DNA of 41,057 nt from an uncultured Bacilli bacterium. GTDB taxonomy: Bacteria; Bacillota_I; Bacilli_A; RF39; UBA660. The notes below the pieces were generated by a model, which did not search any database, had not been told where the DNA came from, and saw nothing but the letters and a program-made list of their open reading frames with translations. Below are positions 1-8,178 of this stretch, piece by piece. Position 1 is the first letter of the stretch. The number at the start of each line of letters is the position of its first letter. The translations under genes and the position numbers were made by a program. The DNA lies in NCBI GenBank assembly GCA_910578855.1, contig CAJTRV010000008.1, positions 1 to 41,057 on the forward strand, written 5' to 3'.

Positions 1-106
1 TTCTATATACAATTCAAACTAATTTTTATTGTATTGTTTTTTGATACCTTTTTCTATTATAAGGTGTTTTTTTCTTGTTTTTTTATTATGCACTTTCCTT
101 ATATAT

Positions 107-127
107 AAAAAAGAGTATAAACTCTTT
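107..127 (-). terminator. Terminator after the ZIP transporter gene
   Basis: Reading the minus strand, a 7-bp stem (AAAGAGT/ACTCTTT, 4-nt loop) is followed by a run of T. The stem starts inside the ZIP stop codon, so coding sequence and terminator overlap. The remaining bases 1-106 are AT-rich and show no gene I can support. Confidence 0.65.
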
Positions 128-938
128 ATCCTAAAGCGATATCCATAACCATCATGACAACAAAACCAATTAATGTAAAAATAGCCATCATATCTTTTTG
201 CTTGTTTGTTTGACTTTCTGGTACTAGTTCTTCAATTACAACATAAATCATACATCCAGCAGCAAAACATAAAAAGAATGGTAGAATAAATCGCATTTTA
301 ATCACCAAGATCGCACCAAGTACTCCAGCGATCGGTTCAACTACTCCACTTGCTTGCCCATATAGGAACGATTTCCATCGAGAATAACCCTCACGACGAA
401 GCGGAAAACTTACCGCACTTCCCTCTGGGAAATTTTGTAAACCAATTCCAATTGCCAAAGCAATGGCACTAGCTAATGTCGCTCCGTCTAATCCATATGC
501 CAAGGAACCAAACGCAACTCCTACCGCCATTCCTTCTGGAATATTATGTAACGTAATTGAGGTAATTAACATCAAACAGCGTTTAAAACTTTCGTTCTTA
601 GATTCATTTTTCCTTTTAGGATGCCGGCGATTATATTCCTTATATATATTATCGCCAATAAATAAGAACAAACCACCACATAGGAACCCTAACGCTGCAA
701 TTACTAGAGAATTAATTCCTAGACTATCAGCCATAGCAATTCCCGGTGAAATGAGCGACCAAAACGAAGCAGCAATCATCACTCCAGCGGCAAATCCTAA
801 CATTCCATCCATAAATGTTTTATTTATTTTTTTCATTAGGAATACCAAACTAGCTCCTAATGCTGTAATACTCCATGTAAATAATGTTGCAAGCAAGGCC
901 TGCCAAACATGCGGAATACTACTAAACCATTCAACCAT
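126..938 (-). CDS. ZIP family metal-ion transporter (GufA/ZupT-like)
   Basis: A 270-residue polytopic membrane protein, expected to import divalent metal such as zinc, iron or manganese. The two ZIP signature helices are visible: HNIPEG near residues 131-136 and QNFPEG about 35 residues later. Their His/Asn/Glu residues form the binuclear metal site in the family. Between the early and middle helices lies a short charged cytoplasmic loop rich in Lys, Arg and Asn (about residues 100-118). The ATG at 938 has a strong ribosome site (GGGGG about 5 bases upstream on the minus strand) and begins 17 bases after the mnmE stop, so it is probably the last gene of the HD-mnmE-zip transcription unit. The substrate cannot be told from sequence. 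A metal transporter directly after mnmE is not the usual arrangement; mnmG is expected there in Bacillus. Confidence 0.9.
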   Translation of the reverse strand: MVEWFSSIPHVWQALLATLFTWSITALGASLVFLMKKINKTFMDGMLGFAAGVMIAASFWSLISPGIAMADSLGINSLVIAALGFLCGGLFLFIGDNIYKEYNRRHPKRKNESKNESFKRCLMLITSITLHNIPEGMAVGVAFGSLAYGLDGATLASAIALAIGIGLQNFPEGSAVSFPLRREGYSRWKSFLYGQASGVVEPIAGVLGAILVIKMRFILPFFLCFAAGCMIYVVIEELVPESQTNKQKDMMAIFTLIGFVVMMVMDIALG

Positions 939-955
939 ATTTCCCCCTTATTTCT

Positions 956-2311
956 CTATTTGCCTAAACAAAATTGACTAAATAGTTGGTCGATTAGTTC
1001 TTCTTCATATGATTCACCGATCATCTCTCCTAAAATATTCCATATTTCCTTTAAATCTAACTCAATCATATCGATTGGCATATTACTTTGAATACCTTTT
1101 CTTACCTCATTCAAAGAAATTTTCGCTTTTTTTAATAAATTTAATCCACGCGCATTGGTTAGATAAGTAAAGTCTCCAGTATTTATTCGATCAAGATCAA
1201 ATAATATTTTGATTTGGTGTTTTAATTGATCAATTCCCTGACCTTCTGTAACACTCATCGGAATTACAACTTCTTCTTTTAGTAATTCCATATCAATTTT
1301 CTGATCTAAATCTACTTTATTTAAAATAATAAGATGATTTTTATCTTTGATTTGCTGTAAGATCTGTCTTTCTTCGTCATTCATAGGTGTATTATAATTT
1401 AAAACAAATAAGACTAAGTCAGCTTCTTTTGCTAAGGTTAAACTCTTTTCAACTCCAATTTTTTCTACAAGATCATCTGTCTCACGAATTCCGGCAGTAT
1501 CTATCATATGAAGTAACATTCCATTTAAATTAATTGTTCCTTCGACAATATCCCTAGTTGTTCCAGCAATAGACGTTACGATCGCTTTTTCTTCCTCGAG
1601 TAAAGCATTTAATAAACTACTTTTCCCAACATTAGGACGGCCAATAATACATGTTTTTATTCCTTCTTTAATCAATTGTCCATTTTTACTTTCATTTAAA
1701 ATATGATCCATATCAGTTTCCATTTGATCCAGAAGGGGAGTTATTTTAGCAAGTGTTAATTCTTCAATATCCTCATATTCTGGATAATCAATATTAACTT
1801 CAATATTCGCTAATACTTCAATAATCTGTTGTCGCAAACAGCGAATTAATTTAGATACATTTCCTTTGGCTGTATTCATCGCCATCTTGCGCGCTTCTTC
1901 CGTTTTAGCTTCAATTAAATCCATGACACCATCTGCTTGAGTTAAATCAATTCGTCCATTAAGAAAACGCCATTTCGTAAATTCACCAGGTTCAGCAAAC
2001 CGACATCCAGCTTGTAAACATAATTCAACAATTTTATTGGTGGTGGCAATTCCCCCATGACAATTTATTTCAATGGTATCTTCACCTGTATATGTTTTTG
2101 GTGCCCGCATCAACATGACCAACACTTCATCAACTATTAAGTCACTATCTACTATATGACCATAGTGGATTGTATGTGTAGGCGCTTGTTCTAAATCAGG
2201 ACCTTTCCATATCTTATTGACAAATTTAATCGCATTTGGACCACTGATTCGAACAATAGAGATTGCCCCCACCCCTAACGCTGTCGAAATCGCTACTATT
2301 GTATCTTCCAT
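956..2311 (-). CDS. mnmE: tRNA uridine-34 modification GTPase MnmE (TrmE)
   Basis: With MnmG it makes the 5-carboxymethylaminomethyl group on wobble uridine of several tRNAs. At 451 residues it has normal length. The N-terminal tetrahydrofolate-binding domain comes first, then helical sequence interrupted by the G domain: GRPNVGKS (224-231), TTRD (251-254), DTAG (271-274) and NKVD (about 335). The protein ends in FCLGK, carrying the conserved C-terminal cysteine of the family. It starts 5 bases after the upstream HD-domain gene, so the two are surely co-transcribed. In Bacillus the next genes are mnmG, rsmG, noc, parA and parB; here a ZIP transporter follows, so MnmG must be encoded elsewhere if it is present. 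Confidence 0.97.
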   Translation of the reverse strand: MEDTIVAISTALGVGAISIVRISGPNAIKFVNKIWKGPDLEQAPTHTIHYGHIVDSDLIVDEVLVMLMRAPKTYTGEDTIEINCHGGIATTNKIVELCLQAGCRFAEPGEFTKWRFLNGRIDLTQADGVMDLIEAKTEEARKMAMNTAKGNVSKLIRCLRQQIIEVLANIEVNIDYPEYEDIEELTLAKITPLLDQMETDMDHILNESKNGQLIKEGIKTCIIGRPNVGKSSLLNALLEEEKAIVTSIAGTTRDIVEGTINLNGMLLHMIDTAGIRETDDLVEKIGVEKSLTLAKEADLVLFVLNYNTPMNDEERQILQQIKDKNHLIILNKVDLDQKIDMELLKEEVVIPMSVTEGQGIDQLKHQIKILFDLDRINTGDFTYLTNARGLNLLKKAKISLNEVRKGIQSNMPIDMIELDLKEIWNILGEMIGESYEEELIDQLFSQFCLGK

Positions 2312-2316
2312 TTAAT

Positions 2317-2808
2317 TCACTTCTTTCTTTTTTTTATTCCAATATATTTCGGTAATGCAGTAGGATGTTTAAAAATATTTAATGACACAAGATCGTCACT
2401 TATATTAACAATCCAACTGCCTAAATATCTAGGAGGTTTAATATTTAACGGAAACATATGCTTGATAATCATATCGTTAACTTTGGGATTCATGTATTCA
2501 GGAAAATAACGATAGGCATTTTTTGAAGCTTCCCGCGCATGAACAAACCCATGTTGTTTAAAGAACTTTGTTTTTTCCGTTCGACCTTGCCATGGTTTGT
2601 CATAAAAATCATGCAATAACCCGCCAATCGCAATATCACGGCTATTTTTTAAATGCAGAAATTTAGCAATACGATATGCTAAAAATGACACTTTAAGTGA
2701 ATGATCATATACGGATTCATTTTCATGATGCATATATTCTTTTCGTTTTTGAAATTCAGGGTGTTGAATAATATTTTTTATAAGTTCTTCATATTCTTTG
2801 GGCTTCAT
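2317..2808 (-). CDS. HD-domain phosphohydrolase of unknown substrate
   Basis: A 163-residue soluble protein with the HD fold pattern: His in VYDHSLKV (about residue 36), the HD pair in GGLLHDFYD (about 66-67), and later His residues (FVHAREA, IIKHMFP) followed by a late Asp in NISDDLVS. These are the metal ligands in HD hydrolases, so phosphatase or phosphodiesterase activity on a nucleotide or similar phosphoester is likely. The C-terminus is very basic (KKRKK). It leads the HD-mnmE-zip unit behind its own promoter, and its ATG has a GGAAA-type ribosome site. I do not recognise a characterised orthologue and assign no substrate. Confidence 0.8.
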   Translation of the reverse strand: MKPKEYEELIKNIIQHPEFQKRKEYMHHENESVYDHSLKVSFLAYRIAKFLHLKNSRDIAIGGLLHDFYDKPWQGRTEKTKFFKQHGFVHAREASKNAYRYFPEYMNPKVNDMIIKHMFPLNIKPPRYLGSWIVNISDDLVSLNIFKHPTALPKYIGIKKRKK

Positions 2809-2828
2809 ATTGGTTTCCTTTCATAGTG

Positions 2829-2857
2829 ATTTTATCGTATTTCCCAACATCCGTCAA
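2829..2857 (-). promoter_or_regulatory. Housekeeping promoter for HD gene-mnmE-zip
   Basis: On the minus strand TTGACG (2857-2852) is separated by exactly 17 bases from TAAAAT (2834-2829), with the HD gene's ATG about 20 bases further on. This, together with the terminator just upstream, separates the unit from the rpmH-jag transcript. Confidence 0.75.
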
Positions 2858-2864
2858 TCATTCC

Positions 2865-2889
2865 AAAAAAAAAGAAGACTTAATCTTCT
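2865..2889 (-). terminator. Terminator after jag
   Basis: On the minus strand AGAAGA pairs with TCTTCT across a 5-base loop and is followed by nine T. The stem begins in the jag stop codon. It ends the rpmH-rnpA-yidC-jag unit. Confidence 0.7.
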
Positions 2890-3502
2890 AATTTTCATGA
2901 TATTGAATTTCGATATAACGATCTTTTCCTTCTCCATAACTCTTCGTTGATAAATGTTCATATTGATTCGCCAAATGATGAACCAGTCTTCTCTGGTATG
3001 AATTCATCGGATCTAATTTCGCATTAATTTTTGTTCGTTGTACTTCATTCATGATTTTTTTCATCTCATGCTCAAAATTTTTAATCTTTTTGGCTTTATA
3101 ATTTCCGGCATCAATGTTAACCTTGATATTAAAATTAGTTAATACTTGAATCGATTGACGAATTAACAATTGAATGGCATTCAATGTTCGACCATCTTTA
3201 CCGATTAAAATTCCATTTTCATTACTTACGAGAATAACTTGAAAAATATCATCGACTTCTTTAATTTCTGATTGAATTTCAATTCCCATTCCTTGAGCAA
3301 TCATATCAATATAGTCTTTAATATATAACCTTACGTCTTCTTTTTTTAAAACGCTAAGTTCAACTTTCTTTGCTTTAAACAATTTTCCTTCTGCCTCGGT
3401 AGTCTTGACATACAAGTCATTCTCGGTAGTATTCAACTCTGTCAAACATTTTTGAAGTGCTAATTCATAGCTTTTATCTTCGTAATGATGCGTTTTTAGC
3501 AT
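2888..3502 (-). CDS. jag: Jag/KhpB (EloR) RNA-binding protein
   Basis: A 204-residue RNA-binding protein. It has an N-terminal Jag_N segment (about 1-55), a KH domain with the GKDG loop at 101-104, and a C-terminal R3H domain containing RRLVHHLA (the Arg-x3-His pattern). Known KhpB/EloR proteins act with KhpA in cell elongation and post-transcriptional control in streptococci. The ATG has an excellent AAAGGAGG ribosome site. The gene overlaps the 3' end of yidC by 29 bases, so translation of the two is probably coupled. The next gene is separated by a terminator and a new promoter. Confidence 0.95.
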   Translation of the reverse strand: MLKTHHYEDKSYELALQKCLTELNTTENDLYVKTTEAEGKLFKAKKVELSVLKKEDVRLYIKDYIDMIAQGMGIEIQSEIKEVDDIFQVILVSNENGILIGKDGRTLNAIQLLIRQSIQVLTNFNIKVNIDAGNYKAKKIKNFEHEMKKIMNEVQRTKINAKLDPMNSYQRRLVHHLANQYEHLSTKSYGEGKDRYIEIQYHEN

Positions 3503-4421
3503 TTTCTTTCCTCCTTTTTACTACTAAGTTTTGAATAATAGTAAAAATATTATTGGTAATCCAATATAGAGCAATTCCGGTCGATAATGATAATGAAGCA
3601 ATTCCAATAAAGATAACCATCATATTACTCATCATTTTCATCTGGGCCGCTTGTTCCCCACTCATAGAAGCACTGCTATTTAATTTAAATGAGAAATAAC
3701 TTGCACCAATTACTAAAATAACAAAAATTATATATTGATATTGTCCAGATGCCATTGCAGTAATCGGGTTAGTTCCCATTTGGAAACCAAAGAACGTTTC
3801 TTCAAAAATAACGGGAAGACGATTTAATGCTTCATAAAAAGCAAAGAAGAGTGGCACTTGAATTAATGAGAACAAACATCCTGCCATCGGATTAATCTTA
3901 TATTTCTGATAAATACTAAGCATCTCTTGATTTTTCTGCATAATACTATCTTGATCTGTTCGATTTTTATATTTCTTTTCTAATTTTGTAAGTTCAGGTT
4001 GCGCTAATTTCATCTGTTCCGATTGCATTGCGGTCTTCTTTGTCAATGGGACAGTGATAAGACGAATTAATAATGTTGTAGCAATAATAGATAACCCATA
4101 ATTTTTTAATAACATTCCTAATTGAATAATTAACCAAGCAAGTGGTTTTACAAAAACAGTTGCCCAAATTCCTTCATAACCACCATGATTGATTTGAAAC
4201 TTTTCACATTTTGGTAACTCTGTTACATTAATTTTATTTTTCTTGTATAACTCTAATGTTTTTCCATCAATTGGTTGACATAAAATATTTTTAGTTAATG
4301 TTTGACCAGTTTGTGGATGTTTGACCGGTTTCTTATCCTTATCCTTTAATAATGTTGTACATCCTGTTAAACTGACAATTACTAAAAATAAGGTTAATAA
4401 TTTCATCATTCTTTTTTTCAT
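3474..4421 (-). CDS. yidC: Membrane protein insertase YidC/OxaA (lipoprotein form)
   Basis: Inserts proteins into the cytoplasmic membrane, alone or with SecYEG. This is the Gram-positive lipoprotein type: a basic N-terminus, a hydrophobic stretch and the lipobox LTGC with Cys21 as lipidation site. The extracytoplasmic stretch (about 22-85) is followed by the conserved five-helix core, with the groove arginine in LLIRLITVP (Arg120) and a charged cytoplasmic hairpin (about 127-170). The C-terminal tail is basic (VKRRKENAKNASLRR). Its length of 315 residues is usual for Oxa1-type YidC. It sits in the rpmH-rnpA-yidC-jag order that is widely conserved beside bacterial origins. The rnpA stop lies 2 bases before its ATG. 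Confidence 0.95.
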   Translation of the reverse strand: MKKRMMKLLTLFLVIVSLTGCTTLLKDKDKKPVKHPQTGQTLTKNILCQPIDGKTLELYKKNKINVTELPKCEKFQINHGGYEGIWATVFVKPLAWLIIQLGMLLKNYGLSIIATTLLIRLITVPLTKKTAMQSEQMKLAQPELTKLEKKYKNRTDQDSIMQKNQEMLSIYQKYKINPMAGCLFSLIQVPLFFAFYEALNRLPVIFEETFFGFQMGTNPITAMASGQYQYIIFVILVIGASYFSFKLNSSASMSGEQAAQMKMMSNMMVIFIGIASLSLSTGIALYWITNNIFTIIQNLVVKRRKENAKNASLRR

Positions 4422-4423
4422 TT

Positions 4424-4762
4424 TTATTTGGCTCCCTTCATGAGTCCTAATTTATCTATAGCATTTAATAAATCTTTTTCACGCTCTTGATATGATTTAT
4501 TTAAAATGCCTTTCCTCACTATTATAATACAATTGAAATTATTTTGATAGCATTTTTTATCAAGAATATTCTTTAATTGTCTTTTTATTTTATTTCGACA
4601 GACAGCATTCCCGATTTTTTTTCCTACGGAGAATCCAAAATGATAAATATCATCGGTATTTTTTTCTAAATAAATGACATAGTCTTTGAAATAAAATGGT
4701 TTTTCTTTATTTATAATCCGATTATAATCTCTATTGGATTTTAAGATATTTACTTTTTTCAT
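4424..4762 (-). CDS. rnpA: Ribonuclease P protein component
   Basis: The protein cofactor of RNase P, which matures tRNA 5' ends. I take the start at the ATG of MKKVNILK because a strong AAAGGAGAT ribosome site precedes it. An upstream in-frame ATG at 4804 lies inside the terminator hairpin and lacks such a site. The resulting 112-residue basic protein carries the family core around CRNKIKRQLKNI. The usual RNR element reads RNK here, a mild departure. The small distance from the upstream terminator suggests that transcription arrives mainly by read-through from the rpmH promoter. Confidence 0.93.
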   Translation of the reverse strand: MKKVNILKSNRDYNRIINKEKPFYFKDYVIYLEKNTDDIYHFGFSVGKKIGNAVCRNKIKRQLKNILDKKCYQNNFNCIIIVRKGILNKSYQEREKDLLNAIDKLGLMKGAK

Positions 4763-4793
4763 CGATATCTCCTTTCTTATATAATAAAAGAGT

Positions 4794-4819
4794 AAAAACA
4801 CCACTGATTATCAGTGGTG
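4794..4819 (-). terminator. Hairpin terminator/attenuator between rpmH and rnpA
   Basis: A perfect inverted repeat of two 10-base arms (CACCACTGAT/ATCAGTGGTG) around one base lies at 4799-4819, with five T following on the minus strand. It starts 5 bases after the rpmH stop. Only about 30 bases remain before rnpA ATG, which is little room for an independent promoter, so it likely works as a partial terminator. Confidence 0.75.
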
Positions 4820-4823
4820 CAAA

Positions 4824-4946
4824 TTAACGAGATAATACTTTACGTCCTTTTCTTCTTCGATTTTTGATAATATTAGTTTTCATTCGTGCAAAGAATCCCT
4901 GTTTTTTACTTCTTTTTCTATTATTTGGTTGAAAAGTTCTTTTCAT
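4824..4946 (-). CDS. rpmH: 50S ribosomal protein bL34
   Basis: A small, very basic ribosomal protein starting MKRTFQPNNRKRSK and ending KGRKVLSR. The start is the ATG preceded by GGAGGTG; an upstream in-frame ATG overlaps the promoter and is not credible. At 40 residues it is about four shorter than the usual 44-46. The shortening falls in the middle, where KNGRKVLAR-like sequence is replaced by a shorter IIKN segment. The gene sits next to oriC and is transcribed away from it from a consensus promoter, fitting its high expression need. Confidence 0.95.
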   Translation of the reverse strand: MKRTFQPNNRKRSKKQGFFARMKTNIIKNRRRKGRKVLSR

Positions 4947-4986
4947 TGTAACACCTCCACTATATAAATTTTGCGTTGCTTTTTCC

Positions 4987-5015
4987 ATTATATAGATAAA
5001 TATTATGTTTGTCAA
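4987..5015 (-). promoter_or_regulatory. Consensus sigma-A promoter for rpmH
   Basis: On the minus strand a perfect TTGACA (5015-5010) and a perfect TATAAT (4992-4987) are spaced by exactly 17 bases. It drives rpmH and, by read-through, rnpA-yidC-jag. Confidence 0.9.
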
Positions 5016-5398
5016 TGATAACTTAGTATTGTATTTTGATTTTCCTCTTCAATATGTAAGATAGTGTAAATATTAATTCTTTCCACAATTTATCGACAAA
5101 GAAAATTATATTTTGACATTTTTCTTACTATTATCCACAGCTTTATTTGTTGTAATTACACTACATACTGTATTTTTCCACACGATTGTGGAAAAAATAT
5201 TCACAATGTGTATTATTTTATTTTTGTTTTTCCACTTTTGTGTTGAAAACTCTGTTAAAGTTTATATTTGTTATGATTTTTCTGTGGAAAAAACTGTTTA
5301 TATTCGTTTTCCGCGATTTTTTTGTCGTTTTAACTAGTATTTTTCCACATTTTATTGTAAAATATGGTTGTCGATGTGGCAAAGTGGGGTGATTTTAG
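5016..5398. other. oriC: oriC upstream DnaA-box cluster (rpmH-dnaA intergenic)
   Basis: This 383-base AT-rich intergenic region has no credible gene. It holds candidate DnaA boxes: CTTTCCACA 5079-5087 (+), the canonical TTATCCACA 5131-5139 (+), TTTTCCACA 5174-5182 (+) and its inverse at 5187-5195 (-), another inverse at 5283-5291 (-), and TTTTCCACA 5341-5349 (+). The 5174-5195 pair is a head-to-head inverted repeat spaced by 4 bases. With divergent genes on both sides and dnaA adjacent, this is the initiation locus typical of Bacillota. A GGGGTGA ribosome site for dnaA lies at its right end. TTGACA occurs at 5113 but I could not find a convincing partner -10. Confidence 0.88.
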
Positions 5399-6754
5399 AT
5401 GGATTTAAATCATTTGTGGGATTCTTTTTTAATAAAAATTCAAGAAAATTTATCGCCCATGTCCTACGAAACTTGGTTTATGGAGACAAAATTAGTCAAT
5501 TTGGAAGACGGCATTGCTAGAATAGAAGTTCCAATGCATATCCATAAAAATCATTTAAAAAACAATTATAATGATTTAATTGAAGAAATATTTACTGATA
5601 TTACCGGAACAAATTTTAAATTTGAATTTTATACCAAAGAGGAATTGGATGAAATGATTCCAGTAGTGGAGCAAACAAACGAAATAGCAAATACGACAAA
5701 ACAGGTGGAAACTAATTTAAATAATCAATATACATTTGAAAACTTTATTGTCGGGGAAAGTAATAAATTTGCGAAAGCGACAGCCTTAGCAGTTGCAGAA
5801 AAACCTGGTTTCATGTATAACCCATTATTCATCTATGGAAATAGTGGTCTTGGTAAAACCCATTTAATGCACGCGATTGGAAACTATATTGTAAAATATA
5901 GTAATAAACGTGTTTTATATGTGACGAGTGAAAATTTTGTATCAGACTTTATCGGAATTAATCGAAGAAGTAAAGATGGAACTAATTTTGATAGTGTGGA
6001 TATCTTTAAAAAGAAATATCGTGATATTGATGTTTTGATGATTGATGATATACAATATCTAGGGAGCGCAAATCAAACACAACAAGAATTTTTTAATACT
6101 TTTAATGACTTACATGGAAATAATAAACAGATTATTATATCGTCTGATCGATCACCCGATGATTTAAAGTTATTAGAAAATCGATTACGAACAAGATTTA
6201 ACTGGGGATTAATTATTGATATTTTACCTCCAGACTTTAAACTGAGAATGGATATTATTGATAAGAAAATTGAAGGTCAAGCTATGGCCAAAAATTTTCC
6301 ACAGGATGTAAAAGAGTATATTGCTAGTAATTGTACTAGTGATATTCGAAAACTAGAAGGGGCGATCACTCGTGTCTTTGCTTATGCTACGATTATGAGT
6401 GGATCAGAAATAACACTTGACTTAGCTGTTGAAGCTCTCAAAGATTATTTTGTAAAATCTATTGTCTCTAAAAATAAAATTGATCAAGTGCAACAATTAG
6501 TAGCCAATCATTACAATATAACAGTAGAAGATTTAAAAAGTAAAAAAAGAGTGGCCTCCATATCTGTTCCAAGACAAATCGCAATGTATATATGTCGTAC
6601 TGTTCTAGAAGAATCTCTACCAAAGATTGGAATAGAATTTGGCGGGAAAGATCACACAACAGTTATGCATTCTGTGGATAAAATTAAAAAGGAACTATTA
6701 AACAACAGTATTTTAGAAATGGAAATTCAGAAAATTGTAAGTCAAATCAAATAA
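5399..6754 (+). CDS. dnaA: Chromosomal replication initiator DnaA
   Basis: AAA+ initiator that binds DnaA boxes and melts the origin. Domain I (about 1-80) is followed by a short linker, then the AAA+ core with Walker A GNSGLGKT (147-154), Walker B LMIDD (213-217) and the arginine-finger stretch NRLRTRF. C-terminal domain IV carries the DnaA signature GGKDHTTVMHSVDKI. Its 451 residues are normal overall. Between the sensor-proximal SENFVSDF and KYRDIDVL there are about seven more residues than in Bacillus DnaA (INRRSKDGTNFDS region), close to where the initiator-specific part of the ATPase lies. It is flanked on both sides by DnaA boxes, so autoregulation is likely. Confidence 0.98.
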   Translation: MDLNHLWDSFLIKIQENLSPMSYETWFMETKLVNLEDGIARIEVPMHIHKNHLKNNYNDLIEEIFTDITGTNFKFEFYTKEELDEMIPVVEQTNEIANTTKQVETNLNNQYTFENFIVGESNKFAKATALAVAEKPGFMYNPLFIYGNSGLGKTHLMHAIGNYIVKYSNKRVLYVTSENFVSDFIGINRRSKDGTNFDSVDIFKKKYRDIDVLMIDDIQYLGSANQTQQEFFNTFNDLHGNNKQIIISSDRSPDDLKLLENRLRTRFNWGLIIDILPPDFKLRMDIIDKKIEGQAMAKNFPQDVKEYIASNCTSDIRKLEGAITRVFAYATIMSGSEITLDLAVEALKDYFVKSIVSKNKIDQVQQLVANHYNITVEDLKSKKRVASISVPRQIAMYICRTVLEESLPKIGIEFGGKDHTTVMHSVDKIKKELLNNSILEMEIQKIVSQIK

Positions 6755-6904
6755 AAGTGGAAAACAAAAAATTATACTCATTTTTTCCACATTACAAATT
6801 TTTAATTTTGTTATTGATATAAACAAAATTTTCACTTTTCCACACTTTCCACTTCTATAATATAAATATATTAAAATAATAATAAAACAAAGGGAGAATT
6901 ATTT
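6755..6904 (+). promoter_or_regulatory. oriC downstream DnaA boxes and dnaN promoter region
   Basis: The dnaA-dnaN intergenic region contains TTTTCCACA at 6783-6791 and 6836-6844, plus near-matches at about 6757-6765 and 6845-6852. A -10 hexamer TATAAT lies at 6856-6861; the best -35 (TTCACT, 6831) is weak and overlaps the second box, so DnaA binding could affect dnaN transcription. A GGGAGA ribosome site precedes dnaN. As in Bacillus, boxes on both sides of dnaA suggest a bipartite origin. Confidence 0.75.
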
Positions 6905-8026
6905 ATGAAATTAACAATAAAACAACCTATATTAATGGAACATTTAAATTATGTAATAAGAGGTATTTCTAATAAAAATTTAATTCCAATTTTAAATTGT
7001 ATTAAATTTGATTTAACAACTGATGGACTATATTTAATGAGTACAGACAATGAAATTGCTATTAAAACTTTTATTGATAAAAAAGATATCGAATCAATTG
7101 ATACAACTGGTTCAATGGTTGTATCAGGTCGTTATATTTATGAAATTGTTAGAAAATTACCAAATGAATTCATATATATTGAAGAAGTTGTAGATTCAAA
7201 ACTATCAATCATGACAACAAATTCTTCATTTCAACTAAATTGTAATAATGTTAGTGAATTTCCAGATCTAGAATTAGAAGATAATAAAACACCAATTGTG
7301 ATGAACCAAAAACTCTTTAAATCAATTATTAACCAAACTATTTTTGCAACTTCTAATCAGGAATCACGACCAATTTTAACTGGTATTAATTTTCATATTG
7401 AAGGAAATAATTTACAATGTATTGCAACTGATTCCTACCGATTAGCAAAAAAAACAATTGTTATTGAAAATCCGATGACAAATATTATTGATATAGTTAT
7501 TCCAACAAAAAATATATCAGAATTAATTAAATTGTTAAATGAAGATGAAGATAAAATGGAGTTACATATTTTTAGTAATAAAATTATTTTTAAATTTAAT
7601 GATATTATTATGATGTCACGTTTAATTAATGGAACTTATCCAGATACTTCTAAATTGATTCCAGAAACTTTTGAAATAGAATTAAAAGTGAATTTATCAG
7701 AATTTTATAACGCTATTGATCGAGCTTCACTATTAACCAATGAGGCTGACAAAAATACAATTAAATTGGAAAGTAATGGGAATGATATCACTGTTTCTTC
7801 TAATATTCCCGAAATTGGAAATGTTGTAGAAAAAGTTATGGTTGATAATAAAAGTAATAAGGATATCAAAATTGCTTTTAGTTCTAAATATATGATGGAT
7901 GCTTTAAAAGCCTTTGGAAGTATGGAAGTTGAATTATTATTTAATAGTGAAATTAAACCAATTATTTTAAAAAATCCTGAACAAAATGATTTAATTCAAT
8001 TAATACTACCAATTCGTACTTATTAA
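6905..8026 (+). CDS. dnaN: DNA polymerase III beta subunit (sliding clamp)
   Basis: Forms the dimeric ring that tethers DNA polymerase III to DNA. The 373-residue product shows three similar clamp folds along its length, with recognisable elements such as GRYIYEIVRKLP, the second-domain GINFH..CIATDSYRLA and the C-terminal LILPIRTY, near the hydrophobic pocket that receives clamp-binding motifs. The ATG has a GGGAGA ribosome site. It follows dnaA in the conserved order. The next gene is not yaaA but comK, after an A/T-rich weak hairpin at about 8037-8070. Confidence 0.98.
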   Translation: MKLTIKQPILMEHLNYVIRGISNKNLIPILNCIKFDLTTDGLYLMSTDNEIAIKTFIDKKDIESIDTTGSMVVSGRYIYEIVRKLPNEFIYIEEVVDSKLSIMTTNSSFQLNCNNVSEFPDLELEDNKTPIVMNQKLFKSIINQTIFATSNQESRPILTGINFHIEGNNLQCIATDSYRLAKKTIVIENPMTNIIDIVIPTKNISELIKLLNEDEDKMELHIFSNKIIFKFNDIIMMSRLINGTYPDTSKLIPETFEIELKVNLSEFYNAIDRASLLTNEADKNTIKLESNGNDITVSSNIPEIGNVVEKVMVDNKSNKDIKIAFSSKYMMDALKAFGSMEVELLFNSEIKPIILKNPEQNDLIQLILPIRTY

Positions 8027-8116
8027 ATAAATGAGGAAAAAAAGCCATTATTTTGGTTTTTTTTTTACTTTTTTTGAATAGGGCGACATAATTCGACAAA
8101 AAAATCTAAAAACTTA

Positions 8117-8125
8117 TGGTATAAG
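8117..8125 (+). promoter_or_regulatory. Extended -10 promoter element for comK
   Basis: TGG followed by TATAAG, i.e. the TGN extension of an extended -10, lies about 55 bases before the comK ATG. No good -35 is seen at 17 bases (TTCGAC at 8092 is 22 away). I see no convincing K-box pair of AAAA-N5-TTTT motifs, so self-activation is not evident from sequence. Confidence 0.45.
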
Positions 8126-8178
8126 AGAGGTGATTTGGCAGAACGTGTCGAATCATATAGATAGAGGAGGTGGTTTTG

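Noticed and set aside
463..981. Plus-strand open frame of 172 codons
   Set aside because: It is antisense to the clear ZIP transporter gene and has no family features.
5113..5392. Two overlapping open frames in the origin region
   Set aside because: Phe/Val-rich translations of AT-rich DnaA-box DNA, no usable ribosome site, and they overlap the boxes.
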